Assembly: GCF_022267325.1 (NCBI RefSeq)
Contig: NZ_JAIZBG010000001.1
Span: 3,406,501-3,470,500 of the forward strand
Direction: 5' to 3'
DNA length: 64,000 nt
Source: Leptospira sanjuanensis
GTDB taxonomy: Bacteria > Spirochaetota > Leptospiria > Leptospirales > Leptospiraceae
Shown: positions 30,088 to 39,636 of the stretch, in pieces
Layout of the letters: each line of letters begins with the position of its first letter
Position numbering within the stretch: the stretch's first letter is position 1
Notes under the pieces: model-generated
Databases searched by the model: none
What the model saw: the letters and a program-made list of their open reading frames with translations, nothing else
What the model was told of the DNA's origin: nothing
Made by a program: the position numbers and the translations under genes

Positions 30088-31062
30088 ATGAACTGGGTTT
30101 GGGAAACGTTATTCTATCTTCTCATCCTGTATGCCGGACTTCAGTTTTTGTTTTCCGGCCCGATCCTGCAGCTTCTCGTTAATTTTTTCTCCTTCCGTCA
30201 CTTCAAGTTTCGCTGGATTTCTTCAGGAGTTCTTCTGCCGATCTTTTACGTCATTTCCAAGAACTGCACGATCGAATTTCCGGGAATTTTAAAAACGGAT
30301 CAGGTTTACGCCAGAGTTTCGTCCTTGAATTTCAAGATCGATTTTCTTTCTCTCTTCAAGGGTCAGTTGAGAATCCCCTCCTCTCTCTTTAAAAATTTTC
30401 ACATGGATTATACGAACATCATCAGTCCGCATAAAAAAATCGGACTTATGCCCAAACGCGGAAGAATCGTATTCCAAAATATGAAAATAGAAAACGGATC
30501 GATTTCGATCGTGGACAAAACGCTGACGCCCACGTATTCGATTCAGCTTCACGACATCGCGATCGACGGCGGATATATGGACTCGGGATCGCCTCTCGAG
30601 ATTCTTTTCAGAACCAAAAGCGGATCGTGCAGGCTCGGCAAAAGAGGGAATTTAAAGATCGGCGTTTTAGGCGGAGAAACGAGAGGATTCTTATCGTTAA
30701 GCGACATCACTTGGTCCGAACTCGCGGGCCTGCAGGTGATTCCCCTTCCGTTTTTAAAAAACAGGGTGCAGATCTACGTGGAATTCAAACATATCAATTC
30801 GGATCAAACCGCGGTCGAAGGAACTCTGATTCATTTCGGACCGCATTCTCAAGATAAACCCGAACAGAGTTATCCGTTTCACTTTACGATCGACTGGAAG
30901 AATTACAATCTTCCTTTCGATCTCGCTCTACGTGAACTCGTCTTGGAATTATTTCTGAAGATCAAATTGAAAGGTGTGATGACCAGAGCCCTTCAGACGG
31001 TCGCCAAAGGATTATACGCGATCATAGGAAGAAACAGATCGCATCACCATCATCACAAATAG
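30088..31062 (+). CDS. membrane-anchored AsmA/DUF748-like protein with His tail
   Basis: A 324-residue protein with an N-terminal membrane helix (residues 5-27, [16 protein letters not shown]) and a beta-rich exported part (repeated short strands, [39 protein letters not shown]) resembling AsmA/lipid-transfer domains of envelope proteins. The C-terminus is [10 protein letters not shown], five consecutive His, a natural metal-binding tail. It is not recognised as a named family. It follows the TerB-like gene after 66 bases on the same strand. Confidence 0.65.
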   Translation: MNWVWETLFYLLILYAGLQFLFSGPILQLLVNFFSFRHFKFRWISSGVLLPIFYVISKNCTIEFPGILKTDQVYARVSSLNFKIDFLSLFKGQLRIPSSLFKNFHMDYTNIISPHKKIGLMPKRGRIVFQNMKIENGSISIVDKTLTPTYSIQLHDIAIDGGYMDSGSPLEILFRTKSGSCRLGKRGNLKIGVLGGETRGFLSLSDITWSELAGLQVIPLPFLKNRVQIYVEFKHINSDQTAVEGTLIHFGPHSQDKPEQSYPFHFTIDWKNYNLPFDLALRELVLELFLKIKLKGVMTRALQTVAKGLYAIIGRNRSHHHHHK

Positions 31063-31224
31063 AATTCTAATTGTTCCGCACAAGAACGTCGAAACCGAAT
31101 CGCAAAAATCGTATTCCGATTTTTTAAAACGAATTGTTAAACGAAGAGATCGCGATTCAAACCGCAAATACTTTCAATTTGTCCGAAATATGCTATGCGG
31201 CTTCTTTTCCTATGCGACGTTTTA

Positions 31225-32418
31225 TCATTGTTCGATACAAAGAATCAAACGCGGAGCCGTAGTACACAAATATCCCGTCATACCGTCGCCCGATAAACCG
31301 GTTCCGGTCGCATTATTCGTCCAATCTCCGCAATTTTGCAGCGTATCTACGGTCCAGTTTGTAAGAAATCCGGACCAGAAATTATTAGCCGGATTCGCGG
31401 TGCTTCCATAGATCGTGGCATACGGGATCAGACCGTTCACGTCCGAAGTTGCGATCGCGTTTAGAGTATCGTAATTGTAATAGCGGGTGTTCGGTTTGAT
31501 CGGCCAACCGGCGCTTCCAGGCACGCGGGACGCGACACCGAGCAACGCTTTTGAAGCAAATCCCGCATTGCCGGAACAAGAAGAATCCGCACCATCCACT
31601 CCGAAAGTGGCTCCGCCGTACTGCATGTTTCCGCCGCTGTTCCGAACGACTTCCCGAACTCTTCGATCGTTGTCCAAGATCTTCATCGTAAAACTCAAAG
31701 AAAGTCCGATCGGAGTCGCAGTTACGGATAACGTATGAACCTTGTCTCCGAAGTCGCTCACATTTGCAGGGGTCAGATCCGAAGCGGTCACGGAAACCGT
31801 ATCAGGATTGGCAAAGTTCGTGTCGAAGTTTTCCGGCCCGGGACTAAAATGATCGATCGTTGCGTTCGTTGAAAGCCCGATATGCGTCACCGGATCGTTC
31901 GGCCCCCATGGACCGCTCAAAGAAATCTGAACGTTCAACGCGGTTCCGTCTTCTTTGATTTCGATCGTGTCGCCGGCAACCTTACCGTTGATCAAAATCG
32001 TCGTGCAATAAACGATTAAGTTGGAAACGTTCGCAGTCGCCGTCCCCGAAGGATTTTCGGTGGAATCGGAGTAGACTTTGCAGGAATGGTTCGCTGCGGG
32101 GCTTGCCACACTGATCTGGTAATTCTTATTTGGAGCAACGGAAGAATTGAATTGAAATGTTCCATTTGCCGAGATAGGAAGAATTTCGTCGTTTAACTTG
32201 AGTTGGACAGTTCCGGATTTCAATCCTTGAACAGCCCCCCCGATTCGAAATCCTGAGGAGTTCCCACCAAGGGACGCAGATTCGGAAACGTCTTCCACAA
32301 TGCTGATCAACGCACCGCTTTGACCGTCTAAAGCAAAACGACTCGCTTCGGCACACGCTGCAAAAAAGAGAATCGTCAGTAAGATTGCGGTATATTTATA
32401 AAAAGCAATTGGCTTCAT
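31225..32418 (-). CDS. DUF1554-domain lipoprotein
   Basis: A 397-residue exported protein with lipobox LFFAAC near residue 21. The mature N-terminal half has Ig/Big-like strands (GGAVQGLKSGTVQLKLNDE; a segment on semantics of 'GPWGPNDPVTHIGLSTNA'). The C-terminal 150 residues form the DUF1554 (endostatin-like) fold known mainly from Leptospira surface proteins, with cysteines in SSCSGNAG, LQNCGDW, YLCTT and LILCIE. It is probably surface-exposed; ligand unknown. A GTGGGAACTCC copy (32257-32267) is part of the coding sequence, where it encodes GlyAsnSer. Confidence 0.85.
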   Translation of the reverse strand: MKPIAFYKYTAILLTILFFAACAEASRFALDGQSGALISIVEDVSESASLGGNSSGFRIGGAVQGLKSGTVQLKLNDEILPISANGTFQFNSSVAPNKNYQISVASPAANHSCKVYSDSTENPSGTATANVSNLIVYCTTILINGKVAGDTIEIKEDGTALNVQISLSGPWGPNDPVTHIGLSTNATIDHFSPGPENFDTNFANPDTVSVTASDLTPANVSDFGDKVHTLSVTATPIGLSLSFTMKILDNDRRVREVVRNSGGNMQYGGATFGVDGADSSCSGNAGFASKALLGVASRVPGSAGWPIKPNTRYYNYDTLNAIATSDVNGLIPYATIYGSTANPANNFWSGFLTNWTVDTLQNCGDWTNNATGTGLSGDGMTGYLCTTAPRLILCIEQ

Positions 32419-32589
32419 ATCGTCAGCGAATTGAATTCGTTGGGTCTATTCAAGAGACAACTGATTCAAAAATTTTTTGATTCCTTTTTATTGGGATTTC
32501 ATTCTTTTGAATTCAAAATCAAAGGAAATTCTTTCTTTTTGCAAGGCTTTTTGGCGGATGATCCTTGTCGAAACGTTTCGATTTAAGTA

Positions 32590-32600
32590 GGAGTTCCCAC
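32590..32600 (-). repeat. GTGGGAACTCC element
   Basis: Single perfect copy with the usual AATTTTCC tail, in the 270-base gap between the DUF1554 gene and the AraC gene. A 14-base palindrome TTTTGAATTCAAAA is nearby at 32515-32528, 97 bases before the lipoprotein start. Confidence 0.65.
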
Positions 32601-32643
32601 AATTTTCCAAAGTTCTCACCGAATCCAATGTCTTGAAGGGATA

Positions 32644-32683
32644 AAAAATCCCTGTCTTGCCCATAGCACAAAACAGGGATTTA
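32644..32683 (-). terminator. intrinsic terminator of the membrane AraC gene
   Basis: On the minus strand, AAATCCCTGT and ACAGGGATTT pair perfectly across a 17-base loop and are followed by TTTT, six bases after the AraC stop. Confidence 0.8.
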
Positions 32684-32688
32684 ATATC

Positions 32689-33846
32689 TTAGATCGTGTG
32701 AGAATATCGAGAATCAAAATCTTCCATCTCGTCTTCTTTACTTTTGTAGTTCGTAAGATTTTCTTCCCGGAACGCTTTCGGAGATTTTTTTGTCTCTTTC
32801 AAAAAGGCCCGATGAAACGCAGATGAAGAACTAAAACCGACCGCCATTCCGATCGAAAGAATCGAACGATCCGGTTCTTCAAGCAACATGACCTTTGCTT
32901 CTTTTACCCGATGGTGATTGATAAAGGAATTAAAATTCATTCCCATGTGCTCGTTTAAAAAAGCGGAAAGGTGGTGCACCGAAAGTCCCATTTCCGAAGC
33001 CAAAGAAGGAAGTCGAAGTTCTTCATCCAGATGGATTTTTTCGTTTTGCATCAACTCGGTCAGCTTGCTCTCCACCTTCTCGATGTTAAGATCTTCCAAA
33101 AGGGATCGTTTTTCCTGACTGGAATCTCGATTGGTAAGATTCTTATCCGTTTCTTCGTTTTCGGAATCGCCAAGCAGGAATTCGCTCTGCGTTCTCTGCA
33201 AATCGGAAATGATCGGAATAAATTCGCTCAGGATAATCGGCGAAAGAATTAGAAAATAATAATTGATCGTGTTGATCGGCTCGATAATTTTCGCGCCTTC
33301 AAAATATCGGAACACTTCCGTTAACTTGATGATCAGCAACACGCAAACGGAAGGAAGAATTCTTACCAGATTCGCCTTGTTTTTAGCGGAACGCAAGGGA
33401 ATCAGAATCTGAAAAAGCAGATAAACAAAAAACAGAAAGGTTCCCAATGAAACCATTTCCGAAAGATTCGGAATTTTGAATTCGTCAAGCAGATCCCAAA
33501 GCACCACGATTGCCGCAGTAGCCGCAAAACTTCTAAGAAGCAATTTTCGGAACGCGCTCAAAGAATCGATATACTGAAAGCTACCGCTCTTTACGTTTGA
33601 AGCGAGATTCATAAAAAAGAACGCGACTGTTACCGAAAAGTAAGCGTAAAAATATTGGGCTAATTTTTTTGCGAGAGTGTTTTCCGTGATAAACATCGTG
33701 GCCGTAAACGACCAAAAAACACAGGCCATCAGAAAAAACAGCACGGGGGCGCTTAAATTCTTTTGCCGATCCCTTTTGAAAACTCCGAATGCGGCAATCA
33801 TAAAGTATAACATTGCCGCTAATGAATAATATTTAACCTCTTCCAC
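32689..33846 (-). CDS. membrane-anchored AraC-type regulator
   Basis: A 385-residue fusion: about seven hydrophobic helices in residues 5-215, a charged linker (ENEETDKNL), and a C-terminal AraC DNA-binding domain with two HTHs (LASEMGLSVHHLSAFLNEHMGMNFNSF and ILSIGMAVGFSSSSAFHRAFLKETKKSP). Leptospira carry many regulators of this design, in which a membrane sensor directly controls transcription. No target is evident; upstream is a long AT-rich spacer. Confidence 0.92.
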   Translation of the reverse strand: MEEVKYYSLAAMLYFMIAAFGVFKRDRQKNLSAPVLFFLMACVFWSFTATMFITENTLAKKLAQYFYAYFSVTVAFFFMNLASNVKSGSFQYIDSLSAFRKLLLRSFAATAAIVVLWDLLDEFKIPNLSEMVSLGTFLFFVYLLFQILIPLRSAKNKANLVRILPSVCVLLIIKLTEVFRYFEGAKIIEPINTINYYFLILSPIILSEFIPIISDLQRTQSEFLLGDSENEETDKNLTNRDSSQEKRSLLEDLNIEKVESKLTELMQNEKIHLDEELRLPSLASEMGLSVHHLSAFLNEHMGMNFNSFINHHRVKEAKVMLLEEPDRSILSIGMAVGFSSSSAFHRAFLKETKKSPKAFREENLTNYKSKEDEMEDFDSRYSHTI

Positions 33847-34542
33847 ATCCGAATCCTTTTGTCGTTTTGTTTGTATTTTTACCAGATCAGCTTTTTATTT
33901 CGGTAAGAAAGCCCTTGCCTTTCGATCGAAGAAGAATCTCTTTTTTTATTCTGCAATCAAGATGCATATACACAGCTTCCTTGATTACTCAACAAAAGGT
34001 TTCCGAGCTTTTGCTCATTTTTTATTTTTTTTAGAATTATAATTCGTAATTTCCTGAAAAAAATTTATTAGCTAGTCAGTTTAGAATTTTTTGTTTGATA
34101 CTCAAATGAACAAAAGAGTGTCTTAAAATGCCTTAAATCGACGTTTTGACAAAGAATTTTGAACTCCTGAATTATAGGAAAGTTGGGTTTGTCAAAGTAC
34201 GGAAATGAAGTCAAAAAAATAAACGATCGTTCTCTTTTGAAAATTTTTTTTCCAGGCACGTTAGTCAATCTTTTCCTAACGCAGATTCTTTTTAAGCCAT
34301 TCCAAAGAAATTTTTGGAACCCACGGAACATACTTTTCCCATATTTTTTTTAGTTGCGAACAGAATTTTCACGAGTATTGCGAACAAAATCGTAGGCTCA
34401 CACCCCAAATTTTGGACTAAGCTCTAACTTATAATCAAAGAATTCCTTACTTATATGCAATGACGTATTCTTTAAAAAAAAGAAGTAAATTACTCTCAAG
34501 TGAATTCAAATTCTCCGGATTAAAATGTTGTGGGAGTCTTCT
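33847..34542. other. long AT-rich intergenic region
   Basis: Nearly 700 bases, much richer in A+T than the rest of the window, between two divergent units. No convincing frame. An imperfect 13-base direct repeat, TTGCGAACA(G/A)AAT, occurs at 34354-34366 and 34378-34390 (12 of 13 bases match), period 24, upstream of the Lcl genes; it may be a regulator site. Confidence 0.5.
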
Positions 34543-36723
34543 ATGGGTCAGGGAATCAAAAAACAACATGCGAAATTAAAAAAAGAAATTTGCTTATTAT
34601 ACATTCTTTTCCTTTGCTGGGGCATCGCTTTCTCCAATTGTTTGGTAGGTGAAGGAAAAAAAGGGTTCAATTTTTTCTTTCTTCCAGGTTCCAGCATTTC
34701 GAATCCTGGCGGCGGAATTCAAGATACTCCGATCCTTACGACTCCGGTCGCCCCTCAAGGAAGTATTACTTACAGTTCCGCGACCACTTTTTATGTGAGT
34801 AACAACGCAGGGGCAATTCAATATTATGATATTTCTTGGTCTTCCAGCCTCGGAGCATCCTATGAGCTTCGCAAAGGCGCGACCAATTGTAGCGACGGAA
34901 GCGTTCATACCAGCGGAAGCGTGACCGCGTCCACTTCCAACACCGATCGAATCAATGCATCCGATCTTAGCGCAGGAAGTAACGGAATCAAACTTTGTCT
35001 CAAAAGTCCGGACGGAACTCTGGCTTGGGATACCGTTAGCATTAACGGAATCCGGGACGACGTCGCGCCTACGATCGGATTCTCCCCTGCGGGAGGAACA
35101 TACGGCTCATCCGTTCCGAACATCACTCTTTCTTGCACCGACACAGGCGCATCCGGTTGTCTTGGAATGGCTTTTCGAAACGATGGGACCAATCCGGGCA
35201 TAGCCGCGGATGGAACGGTTGCATCCGGATCCACCGGGTATTCTTCCGCGTTTGCCGTTGCAAACAACGCCACCACCGACGTGAAAGTAATCGCTGTGGA
35301 TAAGGCCGGTAACATAAGTGCGGTCAGTACAAGTCAGTACGTCGTTGCCGTAGGAAATCCTACGATCACGATCAATTCCGTTTCCAAAGCCGATATGAGA
35401 AGCGTGGATTCGAGCGTCGTAAAATGGCAATCGGATCTTGCAGGTAATTACGATATCCGAGTCGGTGGAACAGATTGTAACTCCGGCACAAACGGAAGCT
35501 CTTTGTCCCTCACGGGTTCTGCGGCCGCTAACACGGAAATCACCACTACGATCAGCGGTGCGGCCCCTCTCGCAGTCGGTGCGAATACGATTCGAATCTG
35601 CCTTACGACCGCGGGAAGCAACGTAGGATCGAACTCGACCGCGATCAACATCGATAATACGGCGCCGACTCTCTCTTCCGCCACGCCTGCAAATAACTCA
35701 ACCTCTTTGAGCGTAGATCAAAACACTTTCGTTTTTACGTTCAACGAGGATATGGATCAAAGTCTCAAACCTCTTCCCGAACATCACGACAGCGGAGTAA
35801 GCGGCAACCCTCAAATCGCTTGGCCTACGATGGCCGGAACTTGGACGGATGCAAGAACCTATTCATTAGCGTTGAACAGTAAATTACCGGAATTGCATAC
35901 GTTTTATCTGCAATTCACCGCTACTGGATTTAAGGATAAAGCAGGAAACGCAGTGGGCACAACGCCCGTTGCGATCGTAGGAGGAGTGTTCAAACTCAAC
36001 TATAAGTCTTTAACCGAAACGAAAGTCACTCTTGTTACGGATACGGCCCAAACGAACTGTTACGATTCTTCCGGAAACGCCATTGCTTGCGCAGGCTCCG
36101 GTCAAGATTCGGAACTCAGCGTTATGCCTTACGGTCTTGGAGTTCCAACGACAAACCCCGGATATCCGAACGATCGAATTACAAGAGATACGGTCAACAA
36201 CGTGATCTGGAAAACCTGTCCTCCAACTTACGTTTGGTCCGGTGCGACCTGCGTTCAGGATGCGGTGGATCCTTACAACGCCGCTCTCATCGCAAGAAAC
36301 ATGGGATCGGGAATTTTGGATCTGACTTGGGGAGATTCTCTGGAATATTGTTTGCAACTCAATCTCGCGAACTCCGGAGCCGGATTTGCGGGAGTGAAAA
36401 CGTGGAGACTTCCGACTCTCAGCGAACAGATGAGCATTCTTACGTATGAAGGATCTATCGGAAACGAAACGATCCAGAATACGAGTTTCCCCGGTTTTAT
36501 TAAAAACGATTACCAAAGATATTGGACCTCTACGAATGCAGTCAGCGCTTCGATCGCTCTGAACGGTTATACGGGAAGCGAATTAGGAAACGGTTCCAAT
36601 GCTTGGGGCGCTTGGCAAATTTCCGTTTTCGGCGGAGGAACTCATATCAACAGCAAAGGGAAAGCCACTTCCTGGAACTGGCCGAACCGATATATGGCGC
36701 TTGCGATGTGCATCGCGGATTAA
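34543..36723 (+). CDS. Lcl/DUF1566 lipoprotein with Ig-like repeats
   Basis: A 726-residue surface protein. Export signal ending in GIAFSNC, a possible lipobox. Then: a repeat A (SSLGASYELRKGATNCSDG ... LKSPDG), a chitobiase-C-type module (APTIGFSPAGGTYG), a second copy of repeat A (SDLAGNYDIRVGGTDCNSG ... CLTTAG), a Big_5/SbsA-like module (APTLSSATPANNSTSLSVDQ), and the C-terminal Lcl/DUF1566 domain (TWRLPTLSEQMSIL, YWTSTN). ATG 34543 has GGGAGT just upstream. Followed 13 bases later by a second Lcl protein. Probably an adhesin-like outer-surface protein; this is inference. Confidence 0.85.
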   Translation: MGQGIKKQHAKLKKEICLLYILFLCWGIAFSNCLVGEGKKGFNFFFLPGSSISNPGGGIQDTPILTTPVAPQGSITYSSATTFYVSNNAGAIQYYDISWSSSLGASYELRKGATNCSDGSVHTSGSVTASTSNTDRINASDLSAGSNGIKLCLKSPDGTLAWDTVSINGIRDDVAPTIGFSPAGGTYGSSVPNITLSCTDTGASGCLGMAFRNDGTNPGIAADGTVASGSTGYSSAFAVANNATTDVKVIAVDKAGNISAVSTSQYVVAVGNPTITINSVSKADMRSVDSSVVKWQSDLAGNYDIRVGGTDCNSGTNGSSLSLTGSAAANTEITTTISGAAPLAVGANTIRICLTTAGSNVGSNSTAINIDNTAPTLSSATPANNSTSLSVDQNTFVFTFNEDMDQSLKPLPEHHDSGVSGNPQIAWPTMAGTWTDARTYSLALNSKLPELHTFYLQFTATGFKDKAGNAVGTTPVAIVGGVFKLNYKSLTETKVTLVTDTAQTNCYDSSGNAIACAGSGQDSELSVMPYGLGVPTTNPGYPNDRITRDTVNNVIWKTCPPTYVWSGATCVQDAVDPYNAALIARNMGSGILDLTWGDSLEYCLQLNLANSGAGFAGVKTWRLPTLSEQMSILTYEGSIGNETIQNTSFPGFIKNDYQRYWTSTNAVSASIALNGYTGSELGNGSNAWGAWQISVFGGGTHINSKGKATSWNWPNRYMALAMCIAD

Positions 36724-36736
36724 GGAGAAGAATCAC

Positions 36737-37369
36737 ATGAAACTATTGAAAACGTTTATACTTCTTACCATTTTACTCGGAATCATTGAAACGTTAACCG
36801 CCATCGGAGGACCATATACGGATCCGAACGATGGAACGATCAACGATACGGGAAACCGTCTTCTCTGGAGAAAATGCGGCAGAGGACGCGGAACTGCGGG
36901 ATCGAATTACACGAACTGTAGCGTCGTTTCGGGACCGGCAGAAACGAGCAACTGGGCGACAGCGGTCGCTTATTGTAGCAGCCTTGGAACGACTTTGGGC
37001 GACGGAAGACAATGGAGATTGCCCACGGTAAAGGAACTCATCTCGATCGTGGATTACAGCAGATCGACAAAACCGATCATCAATCCGACCTTTTTCCCGA
37101 ATACCGCGGAAGGAAGATTCTGGACATCCACAAATTCGTTCGTAGCGGGAAATAGTCCTGTCTTACCGAGCACTCCCACCGACGAAACGGGCACGACGGA
37201 TCCGAAACAATACGTAACCAACCCGGGGAACACCGAACAACACTATAAAATTCCGCAAGGCGCCAATTATAGATCAATGGCTTACATCGTGGAATTTACC
37301 GTAGGCGGCGTGGTGGAATACGGAAAATCGAACAACGCATACGTTCGCTGCGTGAGCGGACCTTACTGA
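36737..37369 (+). CDS. Lcl/DUF1566-domain secreted protein
   Basis: A 210-residue exported protein: signal peptide (LLKTFILLTILLGIIETLTA), then one DUF1566 domain (NDTGNRLLWRKCGRG, WRLPTVKELISIVDYS, RFWTSTNSF, YVRCVSGPY). It starts at ATG 36737 behind GGAG, 13 bases after the previous gene, and is the single-domain partner of the larger Lcl protein in the same operon. The pair probably acts together at the cell surface. Confidence 0.85.
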   Translation: MKLLKTFILLTILLGIIETLTAIGGPYTDPNDGTINDTGNRLLWRKCGRGRGTAGSNYTNCSVVSGPAETSNWATAVAYCSSLGTTLGDGRQWRLPTVKELISIVDYSRSTKPIINPTFFPNTAEGRFWTSTNSFVAGNSPVLPSTPTDETGTTDPKQYVTNPGNTEQHYKIPQGANYRSMAYIVEFTVGGVVEYGKSNNAYVRCVSGPY

Positions 37370-37378
37370 TCTTTTTAA

Positions 37379-37409
37379 AGCGACGTCCGTAAAAATCGCG
37401 GGCGTCGCT
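37379..37409. terminator. terminator-like hairpin between convergent genes
   Basis: Arms AGCGACG and CGTCGCT, extended by further G-C pairs, form a stem between the Lcl gene and the convergent lipoprotein gene. The T-run is weak in both directions, so termination is only likely. Confidence 0.4.
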
Positions 37410-37471
37410 CTCCTGTATCTCTTCCCTTCCGATCGTTTTCGCGGAAGCCGAGTTTCACGAAATTCAAACGA

Positions 37472-38086
37472 TCACTCAATGACAAAACAGGCGTTCAGCA
37501 TAAACTCGATATTCTCTTTGGAAATCAAATCCAAACGCTCGTTCCACTTTGTTGCGGGAAGAACCTTATCTTCCTTTTCGAGATAACTCAACTGAGGAAT
37601 CAAAGTATACGTCTTATTGACTTCGTGAATGTCCGAATCGGAAAAAGAAATCAGATTGTGGATAACGGGAACACAATTGGCCTGGGTCTGATCGCAGTAT
37701 TCCACTCTCTGCTGAACGTGTCTAACGTGGATTTCCGCTTCCTTTCCGATCAACATCTTCTTTTTAGGAAATATTTTTTTCAGCACTAAAACCAATTCCA
37801 GGGCCTTCGTAAGATTTTTCTCTTTCGTAGAAGGCGCAAAAACTTTTTTCCACAACTCTTGTTGTCGCTTGTGAATACAGGATTCGCTTTCTACGTCTGC
37901 GGCGGCAGGATCGGGCGCTTTCTCGCAAATTTCGCGGATCGAGGCGGGAGAAAAAGATTCCACGACTACGGACTTTGCGGTCTGTATCTTTTCAATTTGA
38001 TTCTGATTTTCCGGCTCTTGGGTCTGCGCGGTCGCGCAGTAGAATAAAATCAATGCCGGCAAAATGTAGGAAACTCTATTTATCAT
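37472..38086 (-). CDS. probable lipoprotein, unknown function
   Basis: A 204-residue protein with N-terminal signal ending in LILFYC, a Leptospira-type lipobox. The mature part has six cysteines and no recognisable domain. Convergent with the Lcl operon; promoter side faces the cytochrome gene. I do not recognise a family. Confidence 0.7.
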   Translation of the reverse strand: MINRVSYILPALILFYCATAQTQEPENQNQIEKIQTAKSVVVESFSPASIREICEKAPDPAAADVESESCIHKRQQELWKKVFAPSTKEKNLTKALELVLVLKKIFPKKKMLIGKEAEIHVRHVQQRVEYCDQTQANCVPVIHNLISFSDSDIHEVNKTYTLIPQLSYLEKEDKVLPATKWNERLDLISKENIEFMLNACFVIE

Positions 38087-38157
38087 ATAATTCGAAACAA
38101 CGAAACATCAACGTTTTTGAATACATTTTGCGGAACATTTTATTTTTTTCGAATTCA

Positions 38158-38301
38158 ATGTCCGTCTTTCGAATCAATTCGGATATGTATGTCTTCCTTT
38201 TACTCAGCCGAAAGGAGAATCAGGAACTCTTACTAGGAAAGATTCAAAAATTATCAAGTAGGCAAGCAGTTATAATCTGGGAGGAGGATTACTTTTTATA
38301 A
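38158..38301 (+). other. short AT-rich frame upstream of cytochrome gene
   Basis: A 47-codon frame (SVFRINSDMYVFLLL start) faintly recalls the motif region of GGDEF or similar regulators. It has no ribosome site; listed as a possible remnant only. Confidence 0.15.
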
Positions 38302-38349
38302 TTTCAAATTCATCTCTTGCGATTGTTTAATAATCAACAGGAGAATATT

Positions 38350-39333
38350 ATGAAAATATTAGGAATTATTATAAAGAGAACCTTACTCTCCGCGGTCTTA
38401 ATCGCGCTCGGAGCGTTGAGTTTTCTCTTTTTAAAATTTCCGGACATCGGTGAAAAGGAAGAAATCAAAATCGCTCATACCCCGGAACAAATCCGACGAG
38501 GCGAATATCTCGTGAAATCGGTGGCGGGTTGTATGGGATGTCACACGGGTGATCGGGATCCAAAACAACTCTTCTATCCGGTGACGCATAACGTGGGCGC
38601 GGGAAATCTCCGCATGGCGGAAGATAATTTCGGTTTACCTGGAACTTTTTATTCTAAAAACATCACCCCCGCCTCCACCGGATTGGGAAATTGGACCGAT
38701 ACGGAAATCTTTTACGCGATTACGGCGGGTGTCTCCAAGGACGGAAGTCCTCTTTTTCCGATCATGCCTTATCCGAATTACGCGCAAATGGACAAGGAAG
38801 ATATCTTCGCAATCATCGCATACATAAGGACTCTCCAACCGATCGAAAACAAAGTGGAGAAGTCGAACGTGAAATTTCCGATGAATCTCATCGTAAGAAC
38901 GATTCCGAAATCTCCCGAGTTTCAAAAACGACCCGATCCGAATGATTCAGTTGCCTACGGAAAATATCTAACGACCTTTGCCGGCTGCGACGACTGCCAT
39001 ACGCAAAGAATCGAAGGCAAGGTCGTCGAAGGAATGGAGTTTGCGGGAGGAACCGTCTTTCCGCTCTCGACCGGAGGGAAAGTAAGAGGAGCAAACATCA
39101 CACCCGACCGAAAAACCGGAATCGGCAACTGGACTCGTGAAAGTTTTATCGCAAGATTTCGCGCGAACCAACTCAGAGCAAAAACCAATCCAATCATTCA
39201 TGCGGGAGAATTCAACAGCGTTATGCCTTGGTTGGAATATTCGGGAATGAATGACCAAGACTTAGGAGCGATCTTCGATTATTTAATGAGTTTGAAACCA
39301 GTTTCGAACTCCGTTTCGATTTTCGAAAAATAA
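38350..39333 (+). CDS. dihaem cytochrome c
   Basis: A 327-residue protein with a single N-terminal membrane/signal helix and two cytochrome c domains, each with a CxxCH haem site: CMGCH near residue 64 and CDDCH near residue 218. Each is followed by its axial-Met-containing loop (MPYPNYAQMDKEDIFAI and MPWLEYSGMNDQDLGAI). ATG 38350 carries AGGAGAA upstream. It resembles the cytochrome subunits of periplasmic dehydrogenases, but no partner dehydrogenase is adjacent. Likely faces the periplasm and passes electrons to an oxidase. Confidence 0.92.
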   Translation: MKILGIIIKRTLLSAVLIALGALSFLFLKFPDIGEKEEIKIAHTPEQIRRGEYLVKSVAGCMGCHTGDRDPKQLFYPVTHNVGAGNLRMAEDNFGLPGTFYSKNITPASTGLGNWTDTEIFYAITAGVSKDGSPLFPIMPYPNYAQMDKEDIFAIIAYIRTLQPIENKVEKSNVKFPMNLIVRTIPKSPEFQKRPDPNDSVAYGKYLTTFAGCDDCHTQRIEGKVVEGMEFAGGTVFPLSTGGKVRGANITPDRKTGIGNWTRESFIARFRANQLRAKTNPIIHAGEFNSVMPWLEYSGMNDQDLGAIFDYLMSLKPVSNSVSIFEK

Positions 39334-39345
39334 AGAAATCATACT

Positions 39346-39374
39346 GCTTGTACGAAGAAGAAAACCGTACAAGC
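39346..39374 (+). terminator. terminator of the cytochrome gene
   Basis: GCTTGTACG and CGTACAAGC form a perfect nine-base stem with an 11-base loop, followed by a T-rich stretch; it lies 13 bases after the stop. The remaining 260 bases up to the phosphatase gene hold only a GAGTATACTC palindrome and two GAGTAT repeats near the start codon. Confidence 0.55.
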
Positions 39375-39636
39375 GTACGTCTTTCGTTCTTGAAACCGCT
39401 CAGGAAAGAAATTTCTGTATTAAAAGAAAAGCAAAGAGTTCAAATGCCATAAAAATGAAACAATTCACGCTTGAATGAGTGATGTTCCGATTTGTTCGAG
39501 AGTGGATCCATTTTTTTATAAATAAAGATCACCGTATCACACTCTTTGCAGTCATTAGTAGCACTATATATTCGGCGATTATCAAATTATAACAAACGAA
39601 GAAATTAGAAGATTAGTTGAGTATACTCGTTTGAGT

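Noticed and set aside
34068..34331. 87-residue frame in the AT-rich gap
   Set aside because: No ribosome site, low-complexity composition and no recognisable motif.
34378..34542. Possible riboswitch ahead of the Lcl operon
   Set aside because: No paired helices of a known class could be traced; the region is simply AT-rich.
37975..38301. 108-residue frame before the cytochrome gene
   Set aside because: First half is antisense to the lipoprotein gene; only a faint GGDEF-like resemblance remains in the second half.
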